From Pseudomonadota bacterium (GTDB lineage Bacteria; Pseudomonadota; Gammaproteobacteria; Xanthomonadales; SZUA-38): a DNA stretch of 64,000 bases. The translations under genes and the position numbers were made by a program. This document shows, piece after piece, positions 31,758 through 41,181 of this stretch. The DNA lies in the NCBI GenBank assembly GCA_039033415.1, contig JBCCCR010000013.1, forward strand, positions 62,001 to 126,000. Direction: 5' to 3'. Position 1 is the stretch's first letter. The number at the start of each line of letters is the position of its first letter. The notes under the pieces are model-generated. The model was not told where the DNA came from. It searched no databases and saw nothing but the letters and a program-made list of their open reading frames with translations.

Positions 31758-32945
31758 GTGTCTCTGGATCACCTCATGAATGTTTACGGCCGGCTGACGG
31801 TGGGATTTGTCAGCGGTCACGGTGTCTGGCTGACGGGAGACGATGGGCGCGAGTATTTGGATGCCATTTCTGGTATTGGCGTGTGCAGCCTGGGACATGG
31901 ACACCCGGAACTGGCAGCGGCGCTGGCGGACCAGGCCGGCAAACTCATTCACACCTCAAACATTCCACGGATACCGCTGCAGGAGCAGCTCGCCGACCGG
32001 TTGGCTGAAATCAGCGGCCTCGAGCGGGCCTTTTTTACCAACTCTGGCGCTGAGGCAATGGAGTGTGCGGTCAAGCTCGCGCGCCTTTACCACTGGCGGC
32101 GGGGGCGTGCGAACACCGACATCCTGGTGGCCAAGGGTAGTTTTCACGGCCGCACGCTGGCCTGCATCAGCGCCACCGACAACCTGAAGAGCCAGGAGGG
32201 TTTTGGCCCCATTGTCGGCGGTTTTACCGCCGTCGAGTTCGGTGACCTGGCGGCGATCGAGCAGGCGTTTAAAGACAACCCCAACATCGGCGCCGTCATG
32301 CTGGAACCCATTCAGGGCGAAGGCGGCATCAATGTCCCACCTTTGGGTTTCCTCAAAGGCCTCCGCGACCTGTGCGACCGCTACGAGGCGCTGCTGGTGC
32401 TCGATGAGGTCCAGTCGGGCGTCTGCAAGACGGGACGTTGGTTTGCCTTCCAGCACGAAGACATGAAGCCCGATATCCTGACCTGCGCCAAGGCTTTAGG
32501 TAACGGCGTGCCGATCGGCGCCTGCCTGGCGAGTGAACACGTCGCGGCGGCTTTTCAGCCGGGGAACCACGGCTCGACCTTCGGTGGAAATCCGCTCGCC
32601 TGCCGCGCCGGCCTGACGGTACTGGATATCATGACACGGGACGACACCGCCGGACAGGCTGCCGCCAGCGGCGAGGAGTTCATGGCGATGCTGCGCGAAC
32701 GTTTGGGTGGACATCCAGCGGTCCGTGAAATTCGCGGACGCGGCCTGATGGTCGGTGTCGAGCTTGTCGCCGACTGCGCAGAAATCAAGGCGATGGCGAT
32801 GGAGTCAGGCGTGCTCCTGAACGTCACCCGCGGACGGGTAATCCGGCTGCTCCCTCCGCTTGTGATTAATCAGCAGGAGCTCGAAACGCTAGCGACCGTG
32901 GTGTCCGACTGTGTCGAGCACTGGCACACCGCGCGAGCCGCCTGA
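31758..32945 (+). CDS. argD: Acetylornithine transaminase-like class III aminotransferase
   Basis: 395 residues, fold-type I PLP enzyme. Signals: NVYGRLTVGFVSGHGVWL, TNSGAEAMECAVKLAR, SFHGRTLA, LEPIQGEGGINVP, LVLDEVQSG, catalytic Lys in CAKALGNGVPIGA (near residue 245) and HGSTFGGNPLACR. This set fits acetylornithine/N-succinyldiaminopimelate transaminase in arginine and lysine synthesis; other omega-transaminases cannot be excluded. Start GTG at 31758 with AGGA 7 bases upstream. An in-frame upstream reading to 31686 has no ribosome site. Confidence 0.88.
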   Translation: MSLDHLMNVYGRLTVGFVSGHGVWLTGDDGREYLDAISGIGVCSLGHGHPELAAALADQAGKLIHTSNIPRIPLQEQLADRLAEISGLERAFFTNSGAEAMECAVKLARLYHWRRGRANTDILVAKGSFHGRTLACISATDNLKSQEGFGPIVGGFTAVEFGDLAAIEQAFKDNPNIGAVMLEPIQGEGGINVPPLGFLKGLRDLCDRYEALLVLDEVQSGVCKTGRWFAFQHEDMKPDILTCAKALGNGVPIGACLASEHVAAAFQPGNHGSTFGGNPLACRAGLTVLDIMTRDDTAGQAAASGEEFMAMLRERLGGHPAVREIRGRGLMVGVELVADCAEIKAMAMESGVLLNVTRGRVIRLLPPLVINQQELETLATVVSDCVEHWHTARAA

Positions 32946-32991
32946 ACTAAGCCGAGTCCTCCAACAACCCGACTCACCCACCGGCCCCAGC

Positions 32992-34017
32992 TTGCAAAAC
33001 CAGCAAATTTTCATCGAGCGGGTCGGTGAGTCGTTCCGCGACTGTACCCAAATCAAGTCGACGCAGGTGTCGGAGCCGGGAGCCAACGAGGTACTGATCC
33101 GACATCATTTTGCCGGCGTCAATGCGATCTACGATCAGATGCTGTGCGCCGATCGAGTGGATCATCTAGAGGTCAAGCCGCCGATGGCGGCCGGCGTCGA
33201 GGCGATCGGGACGGTGGTCGCTGCCGGCGGCGATGTCAGCAAGGTCCAGGTCGGGGACGCGGTGGCCAGCATCGGCGGGGGGTACTGTCTCTATAAGTGT
33301 TGTGACCAGTCCCAGGTGATTGCTGTTCCCGAGGCGAGCGATAGGATCCTGGCGCTGATTCCCAGCGGCGTTTCTGCTCTGCTCGCGCTCGAGCTGACCG
33401 GTGAAATGAAGCCGGGCGATACGGTGCTGATCACCGCCGCCGCGGGCGGGTTCGGCAATATCGCCACGCAGCTGGCGGTGGCCGCCGGAAACCACGTGAT
33501 TGCGGTTTGCGGCGACGATCGCAAGGCGGCGTGGCTCGGGCAACAGGGCGTTGCGCGGGTGATCAACTACCGCCGGGAGTCGCTCGCGGAGGTGCTGGCC
33601 AACGAATACCCTGACGCGCTTGATCTGGCCCTGGATTCGATGGCGGGCGAGACGTTCGACACGATTTTGGAGCAGCTGGCGCCGCACGGTCGGCTGGTCG
33701 TCTACGGTCAGAGCAGCGACCGGCTACCACCGGCCAAGGTTTTCCAGGAGCGAGTCTATACCCGGCTTTACTGGAAGGCTGCGTCCGTGCGCGGGTTCAT
33801 GAACTACCGCTTTGCGGAACACTTCCCCGCAGCGCGGGAGCGCCTGTTCAGGGAAGTTGCGCGCGGTGCCCTGAAGCCGCTGCTCGATACCGAACCATTC
33901 ATCGGACTGGCAGCGGTGGCAGACGCTGCGGATCGACAGCTGGCCGGGCAGAACCTGGGAAAAGTGTTTGTCGATCTTCGGCCGCGCGAAGCCGAAGTCG
34001 AAAAAACGAGCCTCTAG
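32992..34017 (+). CDS. Zn-independent quinone oxidoreductase (MDR family)
   Basis: About 341 residues in the zeta-crystallin/QOR group. It has a GroES-like N-terminal domain with HHFAGVNAIYDQM and AAGVEAIGTVVAAGGDV, then a Rossmann domain with VLITAAAGGFGNIATQLA (near residue 150). The Zn-ligand cysteines of alcohol dehydrogenases are absent. It likely reduces quinones or enones with NADPH. The start is uncertain: TTG at 32992 lies after the upstream stop; GTG at 32911 would overlap argD by 35 bases. Its stop overlaps the purK stop by four bases on the other strand. Confidence 0.85.
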   Translation: MQNQQIFIERVGESFRDCTQIKSTQVSEPGANEVLIRHHFAGVNAIYDQMLCADRVDHLEVKPPMAAGVEAIGTVVAAGGDVSKVQVGDAVASIGGGYCLYKCCDQSQVIAVPEASDRILALIPSGVSALLALELTGEMKPGDTVLITAAAGGFGNIATQLAVAAGNHVIAVCGDDRKAAWLGQQGVARVINYRRESLAEVLANEYPDALDLALDSMAGETFDTILEQLAPHGRLVVYGQSSDRLPPAKVFQERVYTRLYWKAASVRGFMNYRFAEHFPAARERLFREVARGALKPLLDTEPFIGLAAVADAADRQLAGQNLGKVFVDLRPREAEVEKTSL

Positions 34018-35135
34018 CGGAGGAAAGCGTCGGCGCCCGAGCTCTTGAGCTGCTCCCCCAGCGCCATCGCAAATTTCCCGAGCTCCGCCTGGAGCGCCAG
34101 AATGTTGTCGGCGCAGATGTTGACGTGTCCAACCTTACGACCGGCGCGGGGCTTCTTGCCGTAATCGTGCCAGCGGGCGTTGGGATAGCTCAACGCGTTG
34201 GCCGGATCCGGCATCGCGCCGATCCAGTTCATCATCGCGGTGGCGCCGATGGCGTTGGTGGAGCCCAGCGGCCAGTCCATCACGGCCCGCAGATGGTTTT
34301 CGAATTGAGAGGTAACGGCACCGTCGAGCGTCCAGTGGCCGGAATTGTGGACCCGAGGCGCCATCTCGTTCGCCATCAGCCGCCCGCCCATGTCGAACAG
34401 CTCCAGGGCCAGCACGCCGCAATAGTCCAGCGAATCGAGGATCTTGCCCGCATACCGCTGCGCTTCGTCTCTGACGTCATCAGCGACGGCCGGCGCAAAG
34501 CTCGTGATCAGGATCCCGTCTTTGTGGCGGTTTTCGGTCAACGGATAGAAGGCCGTGGAACCGCTGACGGAGCGAACGCCGATGATCGACAGCTCGCGTT
34601 TGAATTCGACGAATGCCTCAACAATCAGGTCGTTGTCCTTGAGTGACTCCCAGGCCTGGGCGAGCTCACCATCATTGTGGACCACCGCCTGCCCTTTCCC
34701 GTCGTAACCCATGCGCCGGGTCTTGATGACACACGGATAGCCAATTTCCCGGCAGCTGGCCTCGAGCTGCTCCCAGTCCGAAGCCGGTGAAAACAGCGGG
34801 CACGGAATCTGGAGATCTGAAAAGAAGGTTTTCTCCGTCAACCGATCCTGGGCCATCCTCAGCGCTTGCGAGCCCGGCCGAACCGGCTTGGACGCGGACA
34901 GAAAGTCGGTTGCTGCGGTTGGCACATTCTCAAAATCCAGGGTGACCACGTCCACCGCCTCGGCGAACTCGGTCAGCGCGTCCTGATCGTCATACTCCGC
35001 ACAGATGTGCCTCCCGAGCTGGCCGGCACAAGCGTCCGGTGCCGGGTCAAAAAAGACGAACTCCTGACCCAGCCTGACGCCTTCCAGCCCCATCATGCGG
35101 CCCAGCTGACCGCCCCCCAATACCCCAATCTTCAT
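34014..35135 (-). CDS. purK: 5-(carboxyamino)imidazole ribonucleotide synthase
   Basis: 373 residues, ATP-grasp enzyme PurK. MKIGVLGGGQLGRMM opens the protein; then DFENVP, CVIKTRRMGYDGKGQ (ATP loop), NEMAPRVHNSGHWT (Mg site) and KVGHVNI at the end. It converts AIR, bicarbonate and ATP to N5-CAIR in purine synthesis; PurE is encoded immediately upstream with 10 bases between. Confidence 0.96.
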   Translation of the reverse strand: MKIGVLGGGQLGRMMGLEGVRLGQEFVFFDPAPDACAGQLGRHICAEYDDQDALTEFAEAVDVVTLDFENVPTAATDFLSASKPVRPGSQALRMAQDRLTEKTFFSDLQIPCPLFSPASDWEQLEASCREIGYPCVIKTRRMGYDGKGQAVVHNDGELAQAWESLKDNDLIVEAFVEFKRELSIIGVRSVSGSTAFYPLTENRHKDGILITSFAPAVADDVRDEAQRYAGKILDSLDYCGVLALELFDMGGRLMANEMAPRVHNSGHWTLDGAVTSQFENHLRAVMDWPLGSTNAIGATAMMNWIGAMPDPANALSYPNARWHDYGKKPRAGRKVGHVNICADNILALQAELGKFAMALGEQLKSSGADAFLR

Positions 35136-35145
35136 GTCGTAACGC

Positions 35146-35661
35146 CTATTCCTTTGCGTCCTGCCTACCGGCTGCCCGGGACGGATCGGGTTGCTCCATC
35201 ACCCGCGAGGTCTGATCTCGCCGAAACTGCTCAAGCCGCTCTTTTAGCGCTTCATCGGTCAGCGCCAGCACCGCCGCGGCCAGCAGCGCGGCATTGACCG
35301 CGCCGGCCCGTCCGATGGCCAGTGTACCCACCGGGATGCCGGCGGGCATCTGGACGATGGAGAGCAGTGAGTCAACGCCACCAAGCGCGGCTGAGCGAAC
35401 CGGCACACCAAAGACCGGCAGCGCGGTTTTTGCTGCAACCATCCCTGGCAGATGCGCGGCACCACCCGCGCCGGCGATGATGACCTGCAGCCCGCGGCCC
35501 GCAGCGTCTTGCGCGTATTCAAACAGGCGGTCAGGTGTGCGATGAGCTGACACCACCGCGGTCTCAAATCCGATCGCCAGGCCCTCGAGCGTCTCGGCGC
35601 TGTGTCTGAGCGTTTCCCAGTCAGACTGGGAGCCCATGATGACCCCAACTCGTGTGTCCAT
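35146..35661 (-). CDS. purE: N5-carboxyaminoimidazole ribonucleotide mutase
   Basis: 171 residues, class I Pur[23 protein letters not shown] (catalytic His), [15 protein letters not shown] and [20 protein letters not shown]. It rearranges N5-CAIR to CAIR. ATG start. First gene of the purEK operon and divergent from the Trm112-like gene, 63 bases away. Confidence 0.96.
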   Translation of the reverse strand: MDTRVGVIMGSQSDWETLRHSAETLEGLAIGFETAVVSAHRTPDRLFEYAQDAAGRGLQVIIAGAGGAAHLPGMVAAKTALPVFGVPVRSAALGGVDSLLSIVQMPAGIPVGTLAIGRAGAVNAALLAAAVLALTDEALKERLEQFRRDQTSRVMEQPDPSRAAGRQDAKE

Positions 35662-35724
35662 CCCCCCATTGTACTAAGATACGGGCACAGCTACATGGAC
35701 GCAGTTCGCGGGGGATCTTATACA

Positions 35725-35985
35725 TTGGCGCTGGAAAACAAGTTATTAGAGATACTGGCGTGCCCCGTCAGCAAAGCCGCGCTGCTGCCTCTGGGCGAGG
35801 CCAGCCTGGATAAGCTCAACGCGGCGATCACCTCAGGGACGCTGCAGTACGTCGACGGCAGCACCGTTCTCGAACCCCTCGAACAAGCGCTGGTCACCGA
35901 GGATAACCACGTCGTTTATCGGGTTGCCGACGGTATCCCCCAGCTGCTCCCGGAACGCGGCATTGGGCTGACCCAGCTGGACTGA
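35725..35985 (+). CDS. Trm112 family protein
   Basis: 86 residues: LENKLLEILACPVSKAALL at the N-terminus and VYRVADGIPQLLPERG at the end, the UPF0434/Trm112 pattern. The usual Zn cysteines (CPxC) are only half present (CPVS), as in many gammaproteobacterial members. In other organisms it activates methyltransferases. I use the TTG at 35725 with GGGGGA upstream; an ATG at 35695 would add 10 residues. Confidence 0.85.
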   Translation: MALENKLLEILACPVSKAALLPLGEASLDKLNAAITSGTLQYVDGSTVLEPLEQALVTEDNHVVYRVADGIPQLLPERGIGLTQLD

Positions 35986-35990
35986 CGCCC

Positions 35991-36260
35991 TAGTGTCCCG
36001 TCACGTTAATTCGTTGAGTTTCAGCGCGTGTCCACAAGGCCCTGGAGTTAGGCGCGAGGCGCCGGCCAGGGTGGTTCCCTGGCCAAGGCTCGCAACGCCG
36101 CTCCAGGCCTTGTGGGACGCGCCCGAAGGGAGCCCCCTTGGGCGCCAATAACGGCGTTGCATCGCTTGCCAAGGGCTACGGCCATTGCCGGCGCGATGCG
36201 CCTTGTTCTTGGCGCCCAACGGGGCTCTGAAATGCAACGAATTAACGTGACAGGACACTA
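35991..36260. mobile_element. 270-bp MITE with 34-bp terminal inverted repeats
   Basis: The ends 35991-36024 and 36227-36260 are inverted repeats, 31 of 34 matching, beginning TAGTGTCC and ending GGACACTA. If the outer TA is a target duplication, this is an IS630/Tc1-like insertion. Inside lie two nested foldbacks: 36032-36047 pairs with 36101-36115 and encloses a GGCCAGGG/CCCTGGCC hairpin, and 36130-36148 pairs with 36209-36227. No transposase is encoded. It fills the whole gap between the Trm112 gene and the DUF1631 gene. Confidence 0.85.
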
Positions 36261-36269
36261 ACGTCTGCC

Positions 36270-38537
36270 ATGAACCGGAGTTCCCGCCAGGACACGCCTT
36301 ATCATCAATGTGCCCGGATCTTTCTCCGCGGCATGGCCTCCCTGCTGCAAGGGATGTTCGAATCGGTGGACAACGCGCTGTTCGAAATGGCCGAAAAAGC
36401 AGACAGCAACGCACTGCAAACCCACTATTTCGACGGCATGCGTCAGGTGCGCAAAACCCGCAGCTCGGTGGAAAACGAGATCCTGAAGTCCCTTCGGGCA
36501 AGCCTGATCTCCTACCAGAAAGACGGTGGCGGCAGCAGCACGGCGAGCGCACCGGAGATTTCTGAAGATTCGTTGAGTCTGGTGGAAGAAGCGGAGCTTG
36601 AAGAATCGCTGGCCATTTCGGAAATGGTCGCCAAGGGTGAAAACCGTCTGTCGAGACCGCTGTTTGCGATTGGCCAGCGTTTGGGTGAAGCCCTGAACCG
36701 CACGCCTCCCGATGACGAAACCAACCCGCTTGGCCCGGCGTCAATCTGCAACGCGCTCCGGCAGTCCGGACCCTTATTTGAGGTCGAGCTGCCGGTCCTG
36801 CTGGTGATTTACAAACTGTTCGATCGCAAGGTTTTGGAGCAGCTTGACGATCTCTATCAGCAGGTCAATGACCGCTTTGTTCAGGACGGTGTTATGCCCC
36901 AGCTGCAGCGTTCGCTGCCGTCCGCTGGGCGAGGCACCCCTTCGCCGATGGTTGGCGGGCAGGCAGCCGGTGCAGCCGACGCACCACTCGCAGAACACCC
37001 GGACGTCGCCAGTCCGGAAGAGCCCGGTTACGCTGATGGGCAGGTCATGGGCGAGGATGCGGATGATGAGCGGATCATGCATTCGATCCTCAGCCTGTTG
37101 TCGGCTCGGCGACAGCGGATCCCGGCCGCCGACATCACGGGCTCCGCCGTTGGTTCAGCCAGTGCGATTGCTCAGACGCAACAGCTGCTCAACGCGCTGT
37201 CGGTGCTGCAGAACACGGCGCCAACCGAGGCGGCGGCTTCGGCTGACGTCAAGACATTGCTGCTCAGCGAAATGGATCGGCTGGATGGCGCCGGCACGCA
37301 AGCGAGCAGCGACGACGAGGACACCATCGACCTCGTGGCGATGTTGTTCGACTTTATTCTAAGCGACGAAAACCTGCCCCAGCCTATGCAGGTCCTGCTG
37401 TCGCGGCTGCAGATTCCCTACATCAAGGTAGCGCTCATCGATCGCCAGCTGTTCGCCAGCCGAGGGCACCCGGCGCGCCGTTTGCTCGACACGCTCGCTG
37501 ACCTGGCGCTCGGCTGGACCGCCGAGGCCGACCGCGGAAATCGACTGCACGATTTTATGACCGGGGTCGTCGATCGGGTGATCAACGATTTCGACGACGA
37601 CCTCGATCTATTTGACGAGCTGCGCCAGGAGCTGAACACCTACGTCGCCAAACGCCAAAAGCGAGCGCAGGTTGCCGAGAAGCGAACCACCGAGGCCACC
37701 GAAGGTAAGCAGCGACTGCAGCAGGCTCGGCGTACGGCGGCGAGGGTGATCGAAGAACACCTCGCCAATCAGGAGCTGCCGCGCATCGTTGAAGAAATAC
37801 TCAACAAACCCTGGGCGAACGTGATGGTGCTCACCTGTCTGCGCCATGGAGAAGACTCTTCCCAGTTTGCGGAGGCGGTGGGTTTTGTGAAGCAGATGGT
37901 GTGGAGCGTGGCGCCAAAGAGTGACGCTGCAGAGGTGGCCAAGCTCCAGAAGGTGCTGCCCGGCCTCTCAGCGCAGCTGCGCGCCGGGCTGGAAATGGTG
38001 GCCTATCACGAAGACGACGTAAAAGACGTCTTCAAAAACCTGAAGAAGCTTTACCAGTCGATGCTGGACAAGCAATTCCGCGAGAAGGTCGAGCTGGCCG
38101 CGGATGAATCCCCGCCGTCAACCATGTCACTGCCGGCTGCGGTCGCGCCAGTTCAGCTGCCGATCTCCGGTGCGGCGGAGCTCTCAGACGGGGTATTCGA
38201 TGATCTCGACAACGAACCTGAACCCGTTCCGCTGGAGCAGCTTGAGGCGGCTCTGCGTAGTCAGGTCGAATCGCTGGAACCGGGCACCTGGTTCCAGTTC
38301 AGCACGGAGGACGGTGGGGTCCAGCGAGCCAAGCTTTCCTGGAAAAGCCCGATCACCGGCAACTATTTGTTTGTCGACCAAAAAGGCATCAAGCTGGCCG
38401 ATAAACCCGTAGCCGAGCTGGCACAGGAACTGGCCAGCGGCGAGGCGATTGCGCTCGAGACGGTGCCGCTGTTCGATCGGGCGCTTGAAGCCATCGCGGA
38501 GCGCCTGCAGGAAACACCCGCGGAGACCGAGTCATGA
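36270..38537 (+). CDS. DUF1631 family protein
   Basis: 755 residues, cytoplasmic and mostly helical, matching the DUF1631 family over the core (DLVAMLFDFILSDENLPQPMQVLLSRLQIPYIKVAL, split here only for reference; WANVMVLTCLRHGEDS). Confidence 0.85.
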   Translation: MNRSSRQDTPYHQCARIFLRGMASLLQGMFESVDNALFEMAEKADSNALQTHYFDGMRQVRKTRSSVENEILKSLRASLISYQKDGGGSSTASAPEISEDSLSLVEEAELEESLAISEMVAKGENRLSRPLFAIGQRLGEALNRTPPDDETNPLGPASICNALRQSGPLFEVELPVLLVIYKLFDRKVLEQLDDLYQQVNDRFVQDGVMPQLQRSLPSAGRGTPSPMVGGQAAGAADAPLAEHPDVASPEEPGYADGQVMGEDADDERIMHSILSLLSARRQRIPAADITGSAVGSASAIAQTQQLLNALSVLQNTAPTEAAASADVKTLLLSEMDRLDGAGTQASSDDEDTIDLVAMLFDFILSDENLPQPMQVLLSRLQIPYIKVALIDRQLFASRGHPARRLLDTLADLALGWTAEADRGNRLHDFMTGVVDRVINDFDDDLDLFDELRQELNTYVAKRQKRAQVAEKRTTEATEGKQRLQQARRTAARVIEEHLANQELPRIVEEILNKPWANVMVLTCLRHGEDSSQFAEAVGFVKQMVWSVAPKSDAAEVAKLQKVLPGLSAQLRAGLEMVAYHEDDVKDVFKNLKKLYQSMLDKQFREKVELAADESPPSTMSLPAAVAPVQLPISGAAELSDGVFDDLDNEPEPVPLEQLEAALRSQVESLEPGTWFQFSTEDGGVQRAKLSWKSPITGNYLFVDQKGIKLADKPVAELAQELASGEAIALETVPLFDRALEAIAERLQETPAETES

Positions 38538-39382
38538 GCCACATGCCGCCCCCCGAACTGGAAGTATTGGCCGACGTCAAGCGCGCACTCAAAGAGGATC
38601 TGGGTGACGCCGGGGACATCACGGCTCAGCTGATTGACAAGAACACCCAGGCAATCGGGCGAGTGATTACCCGCGAAGACTGTGTACTGTGCGGAAAACA
38701 CTGGGCCAACGCCTGTTTCCAGCAGATCGACTCGGGGCTGAAGGTGACCTGGCAATTCGCGGACGGTGACCAGGTCATCGCTGGCAGCGAGCTCTTCAGC
38801 GTCCGGGGCGCGGCGCGATCGATCCTCAGCGCGGAGCGGGCGGCGCTGAACTTTCTGCAGCTGCTGTCCGGCGTGGCCACGGTCACCGAGCGTTACGTTC
38901 GGGCCCTCACCGGCGGACCGACACGCGTTCTCGACACGCGCAAAACGCTGCCGGGGCTGCGGCTGGCGCAGAAATACGCCGTTGCCTGCGGCGGCGGCGT
39001 CAATCACCGGATGGGGCTTTACGACGCGTTCCTGATCAAGGACAACCACATCGCTGCGGCGGGCTCAATCACGGCCGCGGTGGCCCGCGCCCGATCTCTC
39101 GGCCAAAGCCAGCTGATTGAGGTTGAGGTGGAAAATCTTGAGCAGCTCGGCGAAGCGATTAGCGCTGGCGCACAGCGTGTTCTCCTGGACAACTTCGATC
39201 TCGCACGAACCCGGGACGCGGTTGAGCTGGCGGCAGGACGGGTGGAGCTGGAGGCCTCCGGCGGAATCGAGTTTAATCGGCTAGAACAGATTTCGGCCAC
39301 CGGGGTGGACTACGTGTCGGTCGGCGCACTGACCAAGAACATCCAGGCGATCGATCTTTCGATGCGTCTGACCACCGATTGA
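38534..39382 (+). CDS. nadC: Nicotinate-nucleotide pyrophosphorylase (carboxylating)
   Basis: 282 residues. QPRTase hallmarks: ALKEDLGDAGDIT, SAERAALNFLQLLSGVAT, DTRKTLPGLRLAQKYAV, GGGVNHRMGLYD, LIKDNH, IEVEVENLEQ and the C-terminal GVDYVSVGALTKN. It makes nicotinate mononucleotide from quinolinate and PRPP in NAD synthesis. The ATG overlaps the stop of the DUF1631 gene (ATGA), so it depends on that transcript. Confidence 0.95.
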   Translation: MSHMPPPELEVLADVKRALKEDLGDAGDITAQLIDKNTQAIGRVITREDCVLCGKHWANACFQQIDSGLKVTWQFADGDQVIAGSELFSVRGAARSILSAERAALNFLQLLSGVATVTERYVRALTGGPTRVLDTRKTLPGLRLAQKYAVACGGGVNHRMGLYDAFLIKDNHIAAAGSITAAVARARSLGQSQLIEVEVENLEQLGEAISAGAQRVLLDNFDLARTRDAVELAAGRVELEASGGIEFNRLEQISATGVDYVSVGALTKNIQAIDLSMRLTTD

Positions 39383-39428
39383 CTGAAGGCACAGAACTTT
39401 CCGCTCAGCCCACTCGGGGTCGCCGAAC

Positions 39429-39908
39429 GTGAGTGAGCGGCTTGCCATGGAACGTCTGCGCGCGGTTGTAACGCGCCTGCACCGACTGCTGCGTCGCAGT
39501 CAGCCCGCCCTGTCGCCCGCCCAAGAGACTCTGCTGACCCAGCTCAACACCGCAGGACCCCAAACCGTCGGCCAGCTCGCCAGCCGCCAGCAGGTCAGCG
39601 CCGCAACCATTTCTCGAATGTTGGTCACCCTCGAACGCAAGGCACTCGTTCGACGCGCGCGAGACAAGCGCGATCGGCGGGTGGTATACGTGATCGTGAC
39701 GCGCGAGGGCAGCACAGCCGCCTCACGGCAGAAAAAGGGCCACGCGCCGGACTGGCTGGGGTCCCTGAGCGAAGAGGAGGTCCGGATCGTCAATCGTGCG
39801 CTGGCGGTGCTGGATAAGGCAGAAATTGGCGCTCAAGAGCCGAAAAACGCCGATTTGGCCAAGCTGGCCCAAAAAAAACCCGCCTCCGGAGGGGAGGCGG
39901 GTCGGTGA
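39429..39908 (+). CDS. MarR family transcriptional regulator
   Basis: 159 residues with a winged HTH at about 35-100: PQTVGQLASRQQVSAATISRMLVTLERKALVRRARDKRD is the recognition helix and wing region in outline. The C-terminal tail (KKPASGGEAGR) is encoded by a terminator-like stem-loop, which is unusual for a coding end. GTG start. It is 46 bases after nadC; its target is unknown, perhaps the RND pump genes that follow. Confidence 0.8.
   Translation: MSERLAMERLRAVVTRLHRLLRRSQPALSPAQETLLTQLNTAGPQTVGQLASRQQVSAATISRMLVTLERKALVRRARDKRDRRVVYVIVTREGSTAASRQKKGHAPDWLGSLSEEEVRIVNRALAVLDKAEIGAQEPKNADLAKLAQKKPASGGEAGR
39878..39902 (-). terminator. Terminator-like stem-loop inside the end of the MarR gene
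   Basis: ACCCGCCTCC and GGAGGCGGGT pair in a 10-bp stem with a 5-base loop. A run of eight A precedes it on the plus strand, so it reads as a Rho-independent terminator for minus-strand transcripts, though no minus-strand gene lies to the right nearby. Confidence 0.6.
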
Positions 39909-39991
39909 GGCTCGCGGAAGAAAGGGGGAAGCAGGGGGGAGGGTCGCGAGCCTCGAAACGAACTGTAGCCTAAGGGCCGTTAATTAACCGT

Positions 39992-40011
39992 AAAACGGCC
40001 TGGGCCGTTTT
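39992..40011. terminator. Bidirectional hairpin terminator after the MarR gene
   Basis: AAAACGGCC and GGCCGTTTT pair around a 2-base loop, with A-rich sequence on one side and TGTTGCATTTTT on the other. Likely ends the nadC-marR transcript before the RND pump genes. Confidence 0.6.
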
Positions 40012-40182
40012 GTTGCATTTTTGCAACATATCAAACACCTTTTTCCGGCATCGGGATCGTCCTACCCTGCTCTTCTCAATACGCGAAAGCTCGCGGATAA
40101 ATTGATCGCAAACATCATCCGTTTTTGTCCTCGATTCGCTACCATAGAGGACTTAATTCCGCTGCCCCATCGGAGATCAACA

Positions 40183-41178
40183 TTGAAATGGTCGCGCGCC
40201 TGCGGGTGGCTGCTGATCTGCATGCTTACCCTGCCCGCCTACGCCCAGTTCGATATCGTCACCAGGCCGATTTCGGAGGTCGCGGTAAACGCCAGTTTCC
40301 GCGCCCTCGCCGAAGTGGTTCCCCCTAACCAAAGCGCCTTGTCCGTGGAGGTTAGCGGTGTCGTTCAGGCGATCCCGGTGGACGTAGCCTCGACGGTCGC
40401 CAAGGGAGACCTCCTGCTGCTGCTCGACGATACGGATCTGCGGCTCGAGCTCGCACAGGCTGAAGCGTTGCTCGCGGCCGCGAGAGCCAGGGTCGAGCAA
40501 GCACAGGTGCGCCTGGAACGCGCCAACCGTCTTCGGGACAGCGAGTTCATCTCGGCAGACGATCTTCTCGATCGGCAGACCGAACTAAGGATTCAGGAGG
40601 CGGAACAGCAGCGGCTGAAAGTTGCGCGGGACCTCGCCAGACGCAGGTTGGGTTACACCCGCCTCTTGGCGCCGTTTGCCGCCACCGTCACCCAGCGAAC
40701 CGCGCAGGTTGGGCAGCGTCTGAGTCCCGGCGAGCAGGTCATGACGCTGGTCGACCTGGCCCGACCTCACGTCATCGCGAGTATCCCGGCCCGCGACCAG
40801 GCAACGCTTCAGCTCGCCGAGAGCTTCCGCCTTGAGACCCAGCGCGGCTCGTATGCGCTCGAGTTCATCTCGGCGGTGCCTGCCATCGACGCCGCCTCGC
40901 GGGTGAGCCCCGCGCGCCTGGCCTTCGAAGGCCCGGCCGATCTTCCGGGTGCAACCGGCACCGTGACCTGGGAGGTTTCCGGCGCGCTGATCCCCGTGGA
41001 CCTCATCGTCCGCCGGAACGGTCAGCTGGGCGTTTTTGTCGACGAGACCGACTGCCCTGCGTTTGTGCCGCTTGCCGCTGCTGAGGAGGGTCGCCCGGCC
41101 CCGCATCAGCTCCCGCTGGACACGGCGATTGTGGTGAGCGGCCAGCAGCGGCTCAGTATCTGTCCAGAGGCGCCCTAG
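40183..41178 (+). CDS. RND efflux periplasmic adaptor (membrane fusion) protein
   Basis: About 331 residues. Signal peptide 1-24 (LLICMLTLPAYAQ), then the barrel-sandwich lipoyl half (GVVQAIPVDVASTVAKGDLLLLLDD), a short alpha-hairpin (LRLELAQAEALLAAARARVEQAQ) and the second lipoyl half (YTRLLAPFAATVTQRTAQVGQ). HlyD/AcrA-type. Start TTG at 40183 with GGAGA 7 bases upstream; upstream in-frame reading to 40021 runs through a terminator and is rejected. It precedes the pump gene by 3 bases. Confidence 0.88.
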   Translation: MKWSRACGWLLICMLTLPAYAQFDIVTRPISEVAVNASFRALAEVVPPNQSALSVEVSGVVQAIPVDVASTVAKGDLLLLLDDTDLRLELAQAEALLAAARARVEQAQVRLERANRLRDSEFISADDLLDRQTELRIQEAEQQRLKVARDLARRRLGYTRLLAPFAATVTQRTAQVGQRLSPGEQVMTLVDLARPHVIASIPARDQATLQLAESFRLETQRGSYALEFISAVPAIDAASRVSPARLAFEGPADLPGATGTVTWEVSGALIPVDLIVRRNGQLGVFVDETDCPAFVPLAAAEEGRPAPHQLPLDTAIVVSGQQRLSICPEAP

Positions 41179-41181
41179 ACC

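Noticed and set aside
40021-40182. N-terminal extension of the RND adaptor from 40021
   Set aside because: It would begin just beyond the terminator hairpin, lacks a ribosome site and places 54 residues ahead of a clean signal peptide.
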